From: Muscardinus avellanarius
Taxonomy: Eukaryota; Chordata; Mammalia; Rodentia; Gliridae
DNA: 64,000 nucleotides
Assembly (NCBI GenBank): GCA_963383645.1
Contig: OY726561.1
Span: 25,958,826 to 26,022,825 of the forward strand
Direction of reading: 5' to 3'
The notes beneath the pieces were generated by a model, which saw only the letters and a program-made list of their open reading frames with translations, was not told where the DNA came from and made no database searches. Of this stretch, positions 11,470 to 23,350 are shown piece after piece (position 1 is the stretch's first letter; the number at the start of each line of letters is the position of its first letter). The translations under genes and the position numbers were made by a program.

Positions 11470-13720
11470 TTAATGTTAGACAATTTGGAAAAAACACTAA
11501 TCTATGATCTAGTGGCATATAGACAGTTGCAGAAATAGATGGATTTGGAGTTATTCTTTTCTTCAGGTAGCATGAACCCACTGCTTGATCTGGCTTCTAC
11601 TCAAAATGGAGAGCTTTTCACATCCTGTGATATATGGGTCAGAATAGTGCACTTAAATAAGAAATGTGTTGTCTCAAAATGCAAAGAGTCTCAACAGGTG
11701 CTATGACTTTTGTTGTTGTTGTAGAACAGACAAAATGCAACAACCTGTCCTATATCTTGACAGGGATATCTCAACATGTCCTTGGACCTCTTGCTATTTC
11801 AGTCAAGTAGAAGGCACTTGATATTTGTCAGATTTTTTCATTCTCTGATATACAAATATCTTACCAATAGGTCATGAACAACTATTACTTCTGGATTTCT
11901 TTGTCCAACTGGCATATCATCAATGCAGTGGATCAGTGTGATGACTTATGGAAGGGAAAGCAACCAAATTCAGAGTGAAAAAACCATGACATTGGACTAG
12001 AAGGCTAATAATAAAGGCGTATTTCATCTTTCCTGGCTGAAAATAAACTGTCTCTGATGGCCTCTACTAGAGACAAAGGGATTTTTCAGATAGATATACC
12101 AGGAACTAGGGCATGGATTAATTCACTCAAGCAATGAGATCACATTTGTTATAAAGGTTTTAATTTGAGTCATCACTTGGTTAATCCATTGTCATTCTCC
12201 AAGAATTCTCCATCTGTTTTTTGCATAGGCAAGTAGCAAATTGAATGAGGGTCCAGTGCATCTTCCCACCCTTTCATTTATCAAATCCTTGATGATGGCA
12301 TTAATCTTGGTAATTCTTCTACTAATGTACTATTGATTTTGGTTTACTATTTTCCTAGGTATAGGCAGTTCTATTAGGTTCTATTTGGCCTTTCCTACCA
12401 CAAAATCTCTCATTCTCCAGATCAGACAACCAGTCTGAGAATTCCGCCAGTTACTAAGTAAGTCTGGACTAATAATACACTCCAGAAGTGAAGAAATAAC
12501 CATAGGATTGGGCCAGAGATTGACTGGACCAATTGTGAAATCCACCTAAGCTGACATGCCATTGATCATTTGACTTCTGAAAGCCACACTTTGATTAATG
12601 AACCCTGGTAATGTTTTAGGTCTCTCAGAATTAGTATCAGTTCAGATCCAATTTACAGTACCTGGAAGTGTGATTTCTCCCTTATCTTCAGTGTAAAATC
12701 ATGTAGTAGAAAGATGTATGTCCCTTTTTCGAAGCCCGAGAATAGATTAACAATAAAAATTTTTGGTAATGCAATAGAGTCAGTTTCAGAGGGATCAACC
12801 TCTCTTTTAAAGAGTAAATCTCATTCGAGGAGCAAGAAATTTGGTACTTATGGGAATTGATAAGAGTGTACTTACTATATGTATTATAATTAATTCAAAT
12901 GATACTTCTAATTCTAGATTTCTTCATCTTTTCCACCTTTAAAGACATCAAGGTCACTTAGCTAAGCATCTAGGCCTCTATGTGTCGGTCTATTATTATA
13001 CCTTTCAAATTGCTGTTCCTTATAGTATCATTCGCTACCTTGGCTTTAGTGATTACATGTCACTATTTGGTGCCAGTACCCCCAGGATCCAATTATTTCT
13101 TTTGTATATAGGTGTCCCAAGTCAGTGACTAAAGTTATTATTGTATATTTTGGCTTTTAGAAGAGTGAGTGACTACAGAACTTTTCAAAGATAATGGGAC
13201 TCCCCTAACACATTTATTTTTCATAGTTATGTAGAAATCTGTGTATTTGGGCTATCATTGATGAGAAGATTTTAAATGATAAATTTATTCTGATGTTCCA
13301 AACTCCCTACATCTTTGGATCTCATTCCCTGCAGGTTATCAAGGCAGTTCTAGATTTTCAATGCCATTTGCTACCTTTTGGCCCATGATTCATCAAACCA
13401 ACCATTCAAACTTAAGATCCATTTTTTTCCCTTGCATGCTGTGACATTAAAGAAAGAGGTCTGCTTAATTGTCACATATAAACAATTTTTTTCGTGATCC
13501 AAATTTGTTTCTTCCACCACATCACATACCTTTAGTATTCACTGCACACATATGAATGTTTTTGCATGTATAAATTGAAATATCTTACAGCTCTGAGTAT
13601 GGTATACTTTCTCTTGGGTCACACTTCCATCTCACCTATTGATTATGTTAAGCTTTGAGCCTACAAAGGATCCCTGATTTAAAATAATTTGGTATATAGT
13701 TTTTAACTTTATAATAATGA
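11470..13720 (-). mobile_element. ERV-L internal remnant (gag to RT), antisense
   Basis: A degraded class III endogenous retrovirus. Read on the minus strand the order is gag-like (about 13.7-12.9 kb), protease region (about 12.8-12.35 kb) and reverse transcriptase (about 12.33-11.5 kb). Recognised from long blocks in ERV-L order, for example CACTTGGTTAATCCATTGTC, ATTTTGGTTTACTATTTTCC, AGAATTCCGCCAGTTACT and ATGCTGTGACATTAAAGAAA. The catalytic YxDD region of RT can be seen at 11913-11927, where the codons read C-I-D-D-M, so the tyrosine is lost. No LTR is attached, integrase is not seen, and stops and frameshifts are everywhere, so it is non-functional. Confidence 0.75.
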
Positions 13721-14536
13721 AAACAATACATATTCAGTAGTAATTGTACTTTGAATGTTGATTTTTCTTTGTCTAGCAATATATATTGTGATACCCTCTC
13801 CTAATCTGAACTGTGACACTAAGCACAACTAATCAGCCACATGAGCTATTCAAAATTTTATTGTGAGCTTTCTTTTAGATGATTTTTCCAAGTCATCAGC
13901 TAATGTAAATATGATAAATACTTTAAAAATAGTTATACAATATGTTAGGTTTATTGCGTGGGTTTTAATTTACTGTATCTTCAGTTGGGAAAGGGTTTGT
14001 TTTGGCATAACACTATTTTAAGTTAAGGAACATTTGTAGCTATGAGTTTAAAACAAAATGGTTCTGGTAATAGCAGGCAGAAATTCAAGGAAAAGACCGT
14101 GAGAAGCCATTATAATATTTTCAGGAAATGCAGGTTTAATCTTTTAGATAGAAATAAAAAGATGTTTCTGATGGCAAGAAAACTCAGTAGAATTTAGGAG
14201 CTCAAAGTCGCATTCTTAATCTTAAGCTTTTTGGATGACTTCTTGAATTTTCAGAACCATATTTCTTTCTTAATCTTTTGTCTTAGGGCTTTTAACACAT
14301 TGGTTGAAGCATACTCATAGAGAAAAACCTGTTTTCTTTGATTATCAATACTGTTAATCTCATCAGACAACATCATTTAGATTACTATTTGACTAAATAA
14401 CTGGATCCTCTAGTAAATTGACACAAAAATTAAACATCATAATGTATAAAGCATTAACTTTTCATTTTCATTCTTGGATCAGCCAGTCTGGTGACATTCC
14501 TGGTGAACTCAATAAAATTCTTTATGCTCACAAAAA
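13721..14536. other. Unrecognised sequence
   Basis: No gene or repeat family recognised. Confidence 0.4.
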
Positions 14537-14575
14537 TAAATAAATGAATGAATAAATAAATAAATAAATAAATAG
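14537..14575. repeat. (AAAT)n microsatellite
   Basis: About nine AAAT/AATG units, possibly the remains of a retroposon tail. Confidence 0.9.
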
Positions 14576-15459
14576 ACTCATTCACTGAGGGTAGTCATTT
14601 TATTTTCTTTTATTACATTTGTAAAATTATACTATTTTGAAAAGTTCATAATTTTGTTCTATAAGTCAATATTTATAAAACATTCTTTATTTGGATTCTT
14701 ATTTAAAACAGTATTAAAATTAAGTTGTATATTTTTTTCTCTCCAATCTACCATCACACACACTGTTAATATAAGTAACATTTGTGAAGTTATCTATATT
14801 TACTTACATAGGCTTGATATATCACTATTTGATTTGTTAGTTTTAAATAATATTTTGACACCTAGCCATTATCATGAGGTAATCAGAAAACATTTTACTT
14901 TCGATCTTCCGACCAAAGCCATTTGCTTCTATTTTGTTAGATGAATTATTTCCACATTGTCAGGGCTTATACAATTTGCAATTCATTCTGTCTGCTCTAT
15001 TTTATCATTTTGTTTATTTCTTAGATTGTCAATTTTTTTTTCACTTGTAGTTCATCCTTTAATGTTCTCTTAGGCTCTTGAAAACAATATTCACAACATA
15101 TTCTGCACGTTCAAAATGTATTTTTGTTTTTATACTTCAAGGGCATCTGCCTGGTCTCATGCTTTTTTTCCCTGAAGTATCATATAGATTTTTTTTCTTT
15201 TACCTTTCTAGGTAGAATGTGGTTGTTGTTCTTACTTTCTTTCATAAAAGAGTGACCATAGCATTTATTATGTAAAATGAAACAGTTTGGAGGTGCTAAT
15301 ATAGTGATGCAATGGCATATATTTACACCTAGATGGTAGACATAAAAAATTGACTGTCTTGAACAAACTAAGTTGAGTGGGATTTTATCACAAGAACAAA
15401 TTTATTTATAAATAATCCCTTTAAAAGTTGATAAGAAGTAGAGTTGTAACAAAGGACAG
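14576..15459. other. Unrecognised sequence
   Basis: Includes a 96-codon frame (14654-14944) with AT-driven composition (F, I, L, N rich), no recognisable domain and no support as a gene. Confidence 0.4.
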
Positions 15460-15795
15460 GGGTTTTTAAAAGACTCCATTAGAACGTACTTATAGGATAT
15501 TCTAGAGAGTAACTTTAGTTCAGTGCTTCAGAGATGATATATAGAACCTGTCCTGGTGAATATCATGCAAAGTCAGATCACCCAGGCTCAGAAAATCAAG
15601 GGTTACAAGTTTTCTCTTATATGTGGAAGTTAGAGAGAAAGAAAAGTGATCTCATGAAAATAAAAACACAGGCCAGCAGAGTATTGGAAGATCAAGGGAA
15701 GGGATAAAAGGGGAAGTAAACAGACCAAATGTTATGTGCGTATTTGAACGTATCACTATGAATCTCCTCGAAGTGTAATTATCAACTTTTTTAAG
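15460..15795 (+). mobile_element. Old L1 3' end fragment
   Basis: CAAAGTCAGATCACCCAGGC, then TTTTCTCTTATATGTGGAAG and GAGAGAAAGAAAAGTGATCT, follow the layout of L1 3' UTR after ORF2. It ends near CTCGAAGTGTAATTATC without a clear A tail. Confidence 0.5.
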
Positions 15796-16434
15796 AAAAA
15801 ATGCATCTTAAATATTTATTTTCCTTCTTGGAGAGAGACGAGGAGCTTGGGATATTCATCTCTCCAGAATTATTTCTTTTTTATTGACAGAAAGACAAAA
15901 CTTTTTAGGTAGTTATTCTCCACTTATGCTAACAAATCTTTCTGGCCACCAGTGTTAAATATCTGATGAAGATGAAGGTACTTACAATTGTGAATGAAAA
16001 ATTTTATAGAGGCTTTCGGGAATCAGTTGTTAAGGAAATTTTATGAGGTATAAGGTGCAGCATCCATCAGCATGCTACAGCTTCAATTTATATGAGACCT
16101 ATTGCCATTTTCTATCTTTCAAATTGTGACTAGTTATAATTTCTAGGAGTAAAAAAAGGGTTTAATGCTGGAAATATAGCATCCAACTCTAAAGCTAGGT
16201 CCTAGTCTTTTATTTATATTTTATCTTACTTCATCAATTCTTATGTGCCTGTGTATGACCATAAGCATGCATGCTGTAATGTAAGGGTATATTTTCATCT
16301 CCAAATATATTTACATTTGCTCCATAACAAAATTAATCAATACATTATTTCTTTTCATTGAATTACCATGAAAATACTGCCAAAGTGTAAATTAACCATT
16401 TAGGTAAGAACCTATTTGTAGATTTTATTTTCCG
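15796..16434. other. Unrecognised sequence
   Basis: No signal recognised. Confidence 0.4.
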
Positions 16435-16440
16435 TTCCAT
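16435..16440. repeat. Target-site duplication, left copy
   Basis: TTCCAT; the right copy at 16875-16880 is TTCTAT (one C/T difference). Confidence 0.6.
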
Positions 16441-16874
16441 TGTTGGGGTCTGATCAACTGCGGCCTGACAAAACCACTAGAACTTACGCAATGAAAATGC
16501 AACATGTGGCCCAATAGAGCGCTGAGCAGATATGGGGAGGGCGTAATTACTCCCCTTGCCCCTGCTAGCCCAATTTGGTAATGTTGAGCCTTATTGGCTC
16601 ATATAATGCTTCCATGTTCGTGAACCCCTTGTGCATTGGATAATGATTGGCTCCAAGTTATGTGCTTTGTGCATGCAAGAGTGACCTTTAAGCATGATAG
16701 GTTAGAATAGTTTCCTGTTGGAAATCCCCCTTGCGGTTATTTGCTTTAAATTGGTTTGCCTGAGAAAAATAAACAATATCCTGCTTGACTCTACTCCCAC
16801 CTCATGTGCTTCTGTTTGGGCTATCGGCACTCTCCTTCCCTCTAAGCCCCACCACTGACGGGCTGGCCCTGTCA
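16441..16874 (+). mobile_element. Class II-like solo LTR
   Basis: 434 bp, beginning TGTTGGGGTCTGATC and ending GGCTGGCCCTGTCA, bounded by a 6-bp duplication with one mismatch. It holds a CCAAT-type box (TGATTGGCTCC), an AATAAA at 16768-16773 and a GC-rich U5-like 3' part, so it lies in sense orientation. Its general organisation and several boxes (GACCTTTAA, GATTGGCT) resemble the 3' LTR of the ERV at 26.0 kb, suggesting related but distinct families. The 72-codon antisense frame inside it is a shadow. Confidence 0.72.
16768..16773 (+). promoter_or_regulatory. Poly(A) signal AATAAA in the LTR
   Basis: Perfect AATAAA at the expected U3/R position of the solo LTR, followed by a GC-rich R-U5-like segment. 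Confidence 0.55.
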
Positions 16875-16880
16875 TTCTAT
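16875..16880. repeat. Target-site duplication, right copy
   Basis: TTCTAT, paired with TTCCAT on the left. Confidence 0.6.
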
Positions 16881-17539
16881 TATCTAAATATTTAGGTGTA
16901 TACCTCAGCCATATTGCCACTATGACTGGTGCAACTAAAGGAAATATATTGTATTTATTGTAAGTCCTTGTTGATAAACATCTAGGCCCCTATGCTGATA
17001 TTAATATTTTAGACCAACTCAGCTGTGTTCACAGGATTGGTTGGGTGGAATTTGTTTGGAAGCTGACAGACTTCCAAGTAGTCTTATTGAATCAGTAAGT
17101 ATGTGGACTTTGATGTCTTCTCCATCTACCAGCAATGTTTAGTCCTTCATTCCTCTAGGCTTGTCCTGTGATTGTCCTGCTGTCTTTTCTTATCTCAGTC
17201 CATGATAATTTGCTAGCAACTATGTTTAATCATCTTTTATGATGCCTTGTTTAAACCTTCTATTAAAAAAGTGCTTGATGAAGGACAAGAATTCACACAG
17301 TCTCCTCTCCAGCCCTCCCAATATCAAATATTAAATATAATAATTTCTAAGTTATCATATCTGACTCCAAGTCATTTTATGCAAGAGACTTCTAATCAAC
17401 AGCAGCTTTCCATGGTAAGACTACAGAACAAGTAGCATCCACTACAATTCTTCATATAAAAGAGTGTTAGTTATAAAGTTTTCTTAATAATCATTTTCAA
17501 TATAATGGCTCCTTTAAATTTCTACACAAAATTTCAAAT
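16881..17539. other. Unrecognised sequence
   Basis: No gene seen; the 62-codon frame at 17247-17435 has no recognisable domain. Confidence 0.4.
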
Positions 17540-17800
17540 TAAATTAATAATTTGTACAGAAAACTGTGGTAGAATTTTATTGAACTTGCATTGAATCTGT
17601 AGGTCACTAGGGAAATTTAGTATCATAAAAACATTAAAACTTCCAATCTATGATTATGCTATAGATCTCAACTTATTTATATATTTTTTCTTAATAAAGT
17701 TTTGAAGGTTTCTGTGAACAGATTTAGCATAAATATGCTAAATATATTCTTATATTTATATTTTAAAATTATTACTAATGGCATATGTTGGGACATGTAT
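17540..17800 (-). mobile_element. Old L1 ORF2 fragment, antisense
   Basis: TTGAACTTGCATTGAATCTG then TAGGTCACTAGGG correspond to the ORF2 stretch seen intact at 37.56-37.60 kb. Decayed. Confidence 0.6.
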
Positions 17801-19789
17801 GAGTTTTGAATTGTTCTTGTATTACACTGACTAGAACTTACAGTACTGAATTTCAGTGGTTAGAATAAATAGTAACTCATAAAGCATTAGTGATAGTATG
17901 GTTTATTTTAGAACTTAGGGGAAAATAACTGATTTTCCTCTAAGATCAGATTCATGTGCTGCAGCTTGTGCAGCCACAAAAAACTCACACTTAGAGGGCC
18001 TTGTTCTTAGTTTAATGATCTCTGTGACTGTCTTGAATTTGCAATAAATTTGCCTTTGTATTATACCTTGACATATGATGGGACAATTAGACATATGCAT
18101 GAGCAAAGAGGGATATAGTGTGTGTGTTCACAGTTTCTTACTATTTCATTCATATATTATGTCTATGACATATCCTAGTGCCACCTTTTCCTGGGCATTT
18201 GTGTGTGTAATTTCCACGCAAGAAATTGGCTAAGCTTAAAGGAAGCAGAGCCCCAAGGGGAAGTGTTGTCTCTGGCCAAAGTACTCCCCCACTCTTAGAT
18301 ATTCTTTCATAACTATTATTCTTTTGGTAATAATTCTTTTAACTTTCCACACAAATTGCTCTGGTGATGTAAGATCAGGACGGTGGGAGAAACTGAGTCC
18401 ATGGAAAATAAATTTTCTACTAATTTGTCTAAGCCTCTAAATGCCCGTGGCTTTGTTCAAGATGTAATTCTAGTCAGAATTCAGATACTGTGAAAACATT
18501 CCTGCTACAGCAATTACAAATGCAAAATTCCTCCCTATCTTTGACCTTCAGTCTAATCATTACAATAGAGCCAAGGGCTAGAAGAAATCTTGACCTTTGC
18601 ACCTAGTGATAGCACTGCCTGGAGACAGGGCAAATAGTTATGACAGAACAAAAGACATATAATAAAAACTTCATGTTGTTTTTTGGGCCTTGTCTACCAA
18701 AATATATTTTAAGTGTTTAATAGGGTGAAGCATTCAGACAGCAGATGGTATTGCAGACAAAATCCAGCAAACATTCATTGAAATCCTCTAAATCATCATA
18801 AATGTACACAGATTTCCCTATGCCAACTACATGTATGAAAGCTGGAATCTCGGACTTCTTCCCCATTCAACTCAAAAGAGGTTGCTAGATAGAGAAGGAA
18901 ATCGGACTAAGCCCTAGGAATAAAAGGTTCTGAAAGGGTTAAAGAAAACTCTTAAAAACTGAATTCTTCAAGTGAGTTTGGGTGTGACTTTTGTTCTTCT
19001 GGAATTTGCCCACTAAAAGCCTCTGCAGCTGCAAGGCCAAGGCAAGGCCAAAGGTACTGACTTAAAGCACAAGACCCACCTGCAGGGTCATGGGATTGAT
19101 TTCAATCACAAAGACCTGTGATGTCACAGACCTTACTTTTGTCTTGTTCAGGATTAGTGATTTACATGTATATCTCACTATTGTTTTTTGGGTGTTTATA
19201 CTTTACTACTAGGTAATCATGGGGAAATAGGGAAGTACAAAAAATCTTGTGTCTAGAATAAAGTGGTCAATTGCACAAGAGGCATTTGTTCGTGTCAATC
19301 AATTCAGATTTTTTCCCAGAGAGGAATCTCTACTTTTAGCGCCATGACCAGGAACTTAAAGGAGTTTATTTCATAAAAGGGAAAAAAAAAATCGCTGCAG
19401 ATGAGTGGCTGTAGAACTACAACCGAAACCTTTGCCCACCTTTATGAGAAAACTTGGTCCTGAACGGACTCAGTGGCCATATTCAGTGCTGGATTTATTA
19501 TTCCCGATTGAGCCAGTCTGTTGCACCTGAGCACAGAATTTGTAACTATTTAGCAAGAGTCCAAGTGTGTGTAAGATAAGTGTCTTATGTTTATAAATCA
19601 GAGACTGGGGAGTTGATAGCCCCAATAGGTTATGCTTTCCATTCAAAAACAGAACTTGTTACAACTGCAAGAATTAGACAATGACTTTCCAATAGACACA
19701 AGCAACCAAGAAACCTATTTGCTCTATTGTATTCCTATATTAACTAAGTACTTATGCTTAAAATAATGACAAAAGAGATGAAGAAATAA
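17801..19789. other. Long interval with no recognisable repeat
   Basis: About 2 kb without an L1, SINE or LTR signature and with a locally higher GC content (roughly 18.2-19.6 kb), which stands out in this window. No convincing exon or splice-bounded frame is seen. It could be ordinary unique sequence or a noncoding element. Confidence 0.35.
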
Positions 19790-20560
19790 AAAGGATGATG
19801 CCTTTTTTTCATTTCAGTTTTTTAACTAATTACACACATTTTATTATTATTTGCTTTGTAAGTTCTTTATACTTCATTATTTTTATTTTACTTTATTTCT
19901 ACCATTAATTAATCAACTATAACTTTTATGGTTGTTTTCATGTTCACAATATGCATTAAAATGTTCCTACTTTAACATACTGTTTTATCATGTAAACACA
20001 GCTTATCATGGCCTGAAACAACTTTAACAAGTGAAAGAAAAGTTTTATATTGGCATTTCTTATTCCTTTGAATATATGTTTGTTTTCCATCTAGGATCAA
20101 TTACCTTGTTTAAAGAACTTTAACATTTCATTTTGTTCAATTTAGTTGGTGAAAAATACCTTCAATTTTGCTTGCTGAAAAATATGTTAGTGATATTTTG
20201 ATGTGCGATAGGTAGTTTACAAGATAGAACATTGTAGTTTAACTCAGTTATTTTTTTCTTCCGTACTTTTGAAGGCATTCTATCTACAACTGTTTTATAT
20301 AGTTTCTTGAGAAATCTGTGAACATAGGTATATTCTATCTTCTGTACACTGTCACTAGATCTTCATCTTTGAGCATGTATTGTACGATGAATTGAATAAA
20401 ATGCAAGCATGTTGTCATTGTTGGTTATCAAACTTTCTATAACCTACTTTGCAATTTTTTTACCAAATTGATACTTTTGAACATTTATCTCTTCTCTTGA
20501 TGAGATTGTAATGCTTTGGTGTGGATACTCCTGTCTGATTCAAGTTAACGGCAGTATTTC
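19790..20560 (-). mobile_element. Possible ancient L1 fragment, antisense
   Basis: The succession GAAGGCATTCTATCTACAAC, TCTTGAGAAATCTGTGAAC, GAGCATGTATTGTACGATGA and GCTTTGGTGTGGATACTCC is reminiscent of the antisense 3' region of old mammalian L1. Too diverged for certainty. Confidence 0.4.
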
Positions 20561-20616
20561 AGACACAAAGCAGTTATAAGTCACTACTGCCATATATGAT
20601 ATTTATTTTTATACTT

Positions 20617-20666
20617 ATGATATATATATACAAACATATATATATATATATATACATATATATTTT
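20617..20666. repeat. (TA)n-rich microsatellite
   Basis: Interrupted TATATA tract. Confidence 0.85.
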
Positions 20667-21372
20667 ATCATATAAGTATACATAGCACACATGTTTGCAT
20701 GTAACTAAATAATTCTTACAAAACTCTTTACATATATAGGTACCTAATTTACTAATACCATCAATGATAGAATAGGCAAATTGAATTTTATGTCCATTAC
20801 TGAGAGCTATGGCTTTATTTTCATGTTTGTGTACTAACCTGAGAAGCTCTCCATCTGGTGAGCATGAATTCAGATAGTGTGGCTCTTTTGTTCTATAAGA
20901 TTTATCCTAAATGTAGTCATATTTAAGCAGAGTCTATATTCTTAATTTCCTCCAGTTAGTCTTTAGGCCACAATACAGTTTTAGGGAAATATAAATATCT
21001 TATTAACATTTAGCTCTTCTTATTCTTGTAAATTTACTACATAATAAAAAAATGTGAAATAAAAATAGAAATGGAAGTTCAAAAATTTGGATGGCACAAA
21101 TCATAGTCACAAATTTAGCAAAATCTATAAAAGTTTATATTAAGTAGCACAGGAAACATAGTTTGATGATTAATAATTTGTAATATTTGTTATGCAAATA
21201 TTACAGACTATTAGTGTGGAATTTAGACATAGGAATGAACATAAAACTATTATTTTATAATCCCAAGGAAATACAATGTCACACAGTAATAGGCATCAAC
21301 TTTATTAAAAACAAACAAACAAACAAAAAAACTGGGAGTCATTTGGATGCACTTGCCAGCTGTTGGGAGGTC
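20667..21372. other. Unrecognised sequence
   Basis: AT-rich; an (ACAA)n-like run at about 21310-21328 may be an old retroposon tail. Confidence 0.4.
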
Positions 21373-21434
21373 TGATATATATATGATATAGATATATAGA
21401 TATAGATATAGATGATATAGATATAGATAGATAA
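21373..21434. repeat. (GATATA)n simple repeat
   Basis: GATATA/GATAGATA units over about 60 bp. Confidence 0.9.
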
Positions 21435-21451
21435 TCAATCTGCTAAACATT

Positions 21452-21471
21452 GATGGTAGAATTTTTTTATT
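21452..21471. repeat. 20-bp target-site duplication (left)
   Basis: GATGGTAGAATTTTTTTATT, repeated exactly at 21717-21736. Confidence 0.9.
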
Positions 21472-21716
21472 TTTTTATTGAACATAAATGATATACATTT
21501 AAACTATACTTGGTGCCCTCTCCCCCCTGGCCCCTGTTTTCCCTTCCCCCCTCCCACCAATGATTGTCCAGGGTAACCATGCCATATTCATAATTTTACA
21601 CATATTCGATGTATACCGTCATTAATCAAGTTCAGTTTTCCTCCTCCCCTATCTTTCCATTCAAGCTTTGCTGGTATTTCCCCTCCATTACCTGGAGTAC
21701 CACTGGTATCCTGTAC
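21472..21716 (-). mobile_element. 5'-truncated L1 3'UTR insertion
   Basis: About 245 bp of young L1 3' end (TTATTGAACAT start on +, CCCTCTCCCCCCTGGCCCC G-tract, ending near CTGGTATCCTGTAC), matching the L1 at 35.8-36.2 kb. It lies between two perfect 20-bp direct repeats. Severely 5' truncated, no ORF. Confidence 0.9.
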
Positions 21717-21736
21717 GATGGTAGAATTTTTTTATT
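21717..21736. repeat. 20-bp target-site duplication (right)
   Basis: Exact copy of 21452-21471. Confidence 0.9.
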
Positions 21737-21744
21737 ACACCTTT

Positions 21745-21957
21745 GTATATATTTTTCAATACTGGGGATTGAACTCAGGAAAATTCTGCCTCAGAGCTAT
21801 ACCCCCAGCCATACTTTTTATTCTTTGTTTTGAAATAAACTTTCCTTCAGTTGCAGAGAACCTCATTAAGTATCTGAGGCTGGCCACAAGCCTGCCATCC
21901 TCCTGTCCCAGCTTCCCAAGTACGAGGATTACAAGCTTGCACTGCCATGCCTGGCTA
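21745..21957 (-). mobile_element. Older B1-dID SINE
   Basis: Antisense copy: CAATACTGGGGATTGAACTC (dID), CTCAGAGCTATACCCCCAGC, then the B1 half ending TGCCATGCCTGGCT. The L1 fragment inserted directly beside its A-tail end. Two short overlapping sense frames are artefacts. Confidence 0.85.
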
Positions 21958-23130
21958 AGGCTCTGTAATTTTATTTGATCAAAAAGAGGTTGTGCATCTA
22001 CAGCAAAATATTAGATTGAGTTAATCAGATGAAAAATATTAGATTGAGTTAACCAAATGCAAAAAAGTAGGATGAATCAGTAGATAAGGCAAAAGAGATA
22101 TCATATGAATTTGGAGGGAAACTAGGCAAAAATAAAGAAGTAGAATCCAAATAAAACCATACTTTTAAGCAGTAAAGAATACTAAAATGCTGACAAAATG
22201 TATATGAAATCAATTAGATTATAAAAGTAGCACTCACAATACTACAATCAAAAATTAAATGATATATATATACTAATGTACAGTCACTGTAACTTGTGTC
22301 TTGTTTACAAATAATTATGTATATTTATTAATTATATCAGATTTTAAAATTTAATCAATGGGAGTGCTTACATCACAAAAAACAATAAACCAACATACTT
22401 TGTAAATTAAAAAGTATCATCTTAGAAATAAGCTTAAAATTTTGCCTATAAAATTAGCAATGAAGATTATGGGCCAAAAATTATGATTTTCATTTTATGG
22501 AAAAAGGCAGTGATTTTTTTCTATCATGCTGAAATTTTAAGAATCTTACTTTTGAAAGATATTAGCCAACATAAACAGTTTTATACATAACAAGTAATAG
22601 TGATACACTGATAAAATTAACAGCATCATCCTGAAAGATTGAAAATTGCTTCATCATCTACAACCTGATATGGAAAACTGTCTACACAATCCTTTTAATT
22701 TTGTAGCAACCTACCAAAAATATAACAGTGAGTTGTTTTATAAAATTTATTTATATTCTGTCCAGCAGTCATGTAATTTTCTACAGAGTTCCTGGAATTC
22801 TCAGAAGATTTGGCTTTTCTGTGTTACATTTTTATAACATAGGAGGTTAGGTCATAAGACACAGAAAAAGTTGGGTAGAATGGATTCTATTTTAAAAGAT
22901 AAAATTATAGACATGCACTCCAAAAGTATGTTTTGTTCAACAGTGAACCACATACAGAATGGTGGTCCTGTAGAATTATATCACCTAAATACATGAGCCA
23001 TTTCATTTTCCCTCAGTTATCTATGACATTCGCATAGCAACAAAGTCAACTGACAACAAATTTATCAGAATTTATCCTCATCATTAAATGGCACATGATT
23101 GTCTTAAGAAACTTAAAGTATTCTTCTCAT
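21958..23130. other. Unrecognised AT-rich sequence
   Basis: No gene or family recognised. Around 22010-22060 the phrase AAATATTAGATTGAGTTAA occurs twice about 30 bp apart, a small local duplication. Confidence 0.45.
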
Positions 23131-23144
23131 AGAAATATATGTTG

Positions 23145-23340
23145 GAGATGGGCATGGTGTCGCACACTTGTAATCCCCACACTTGGGAGGCAGAGACAGG
23201 AGGATAACGCAGGTTAAGAGACCCTATTAAGAGACCCTGTTTCCAAATAAAAATATAAAATAGGTCTGGGAGTGTTGCCTGGAGGGAGAAGGGTTTCCAG
23301 GAACCCTAGTACCACTAAAAAAATAAAAAGAAAAGAAAAA
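23145..23340 (+). mobile_element. B1-dID SINE with target duplication
   Basis: Sense copy with an internal small duplication of the AAGAGACCCT block (23216-23241), an A/AAAAG tail, and flanking AGAAATATAT repeats at 23131-23140 and 23341-23350. Confidence 0.9.
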
Positions 23341-23350
23341 AGAAATATAT

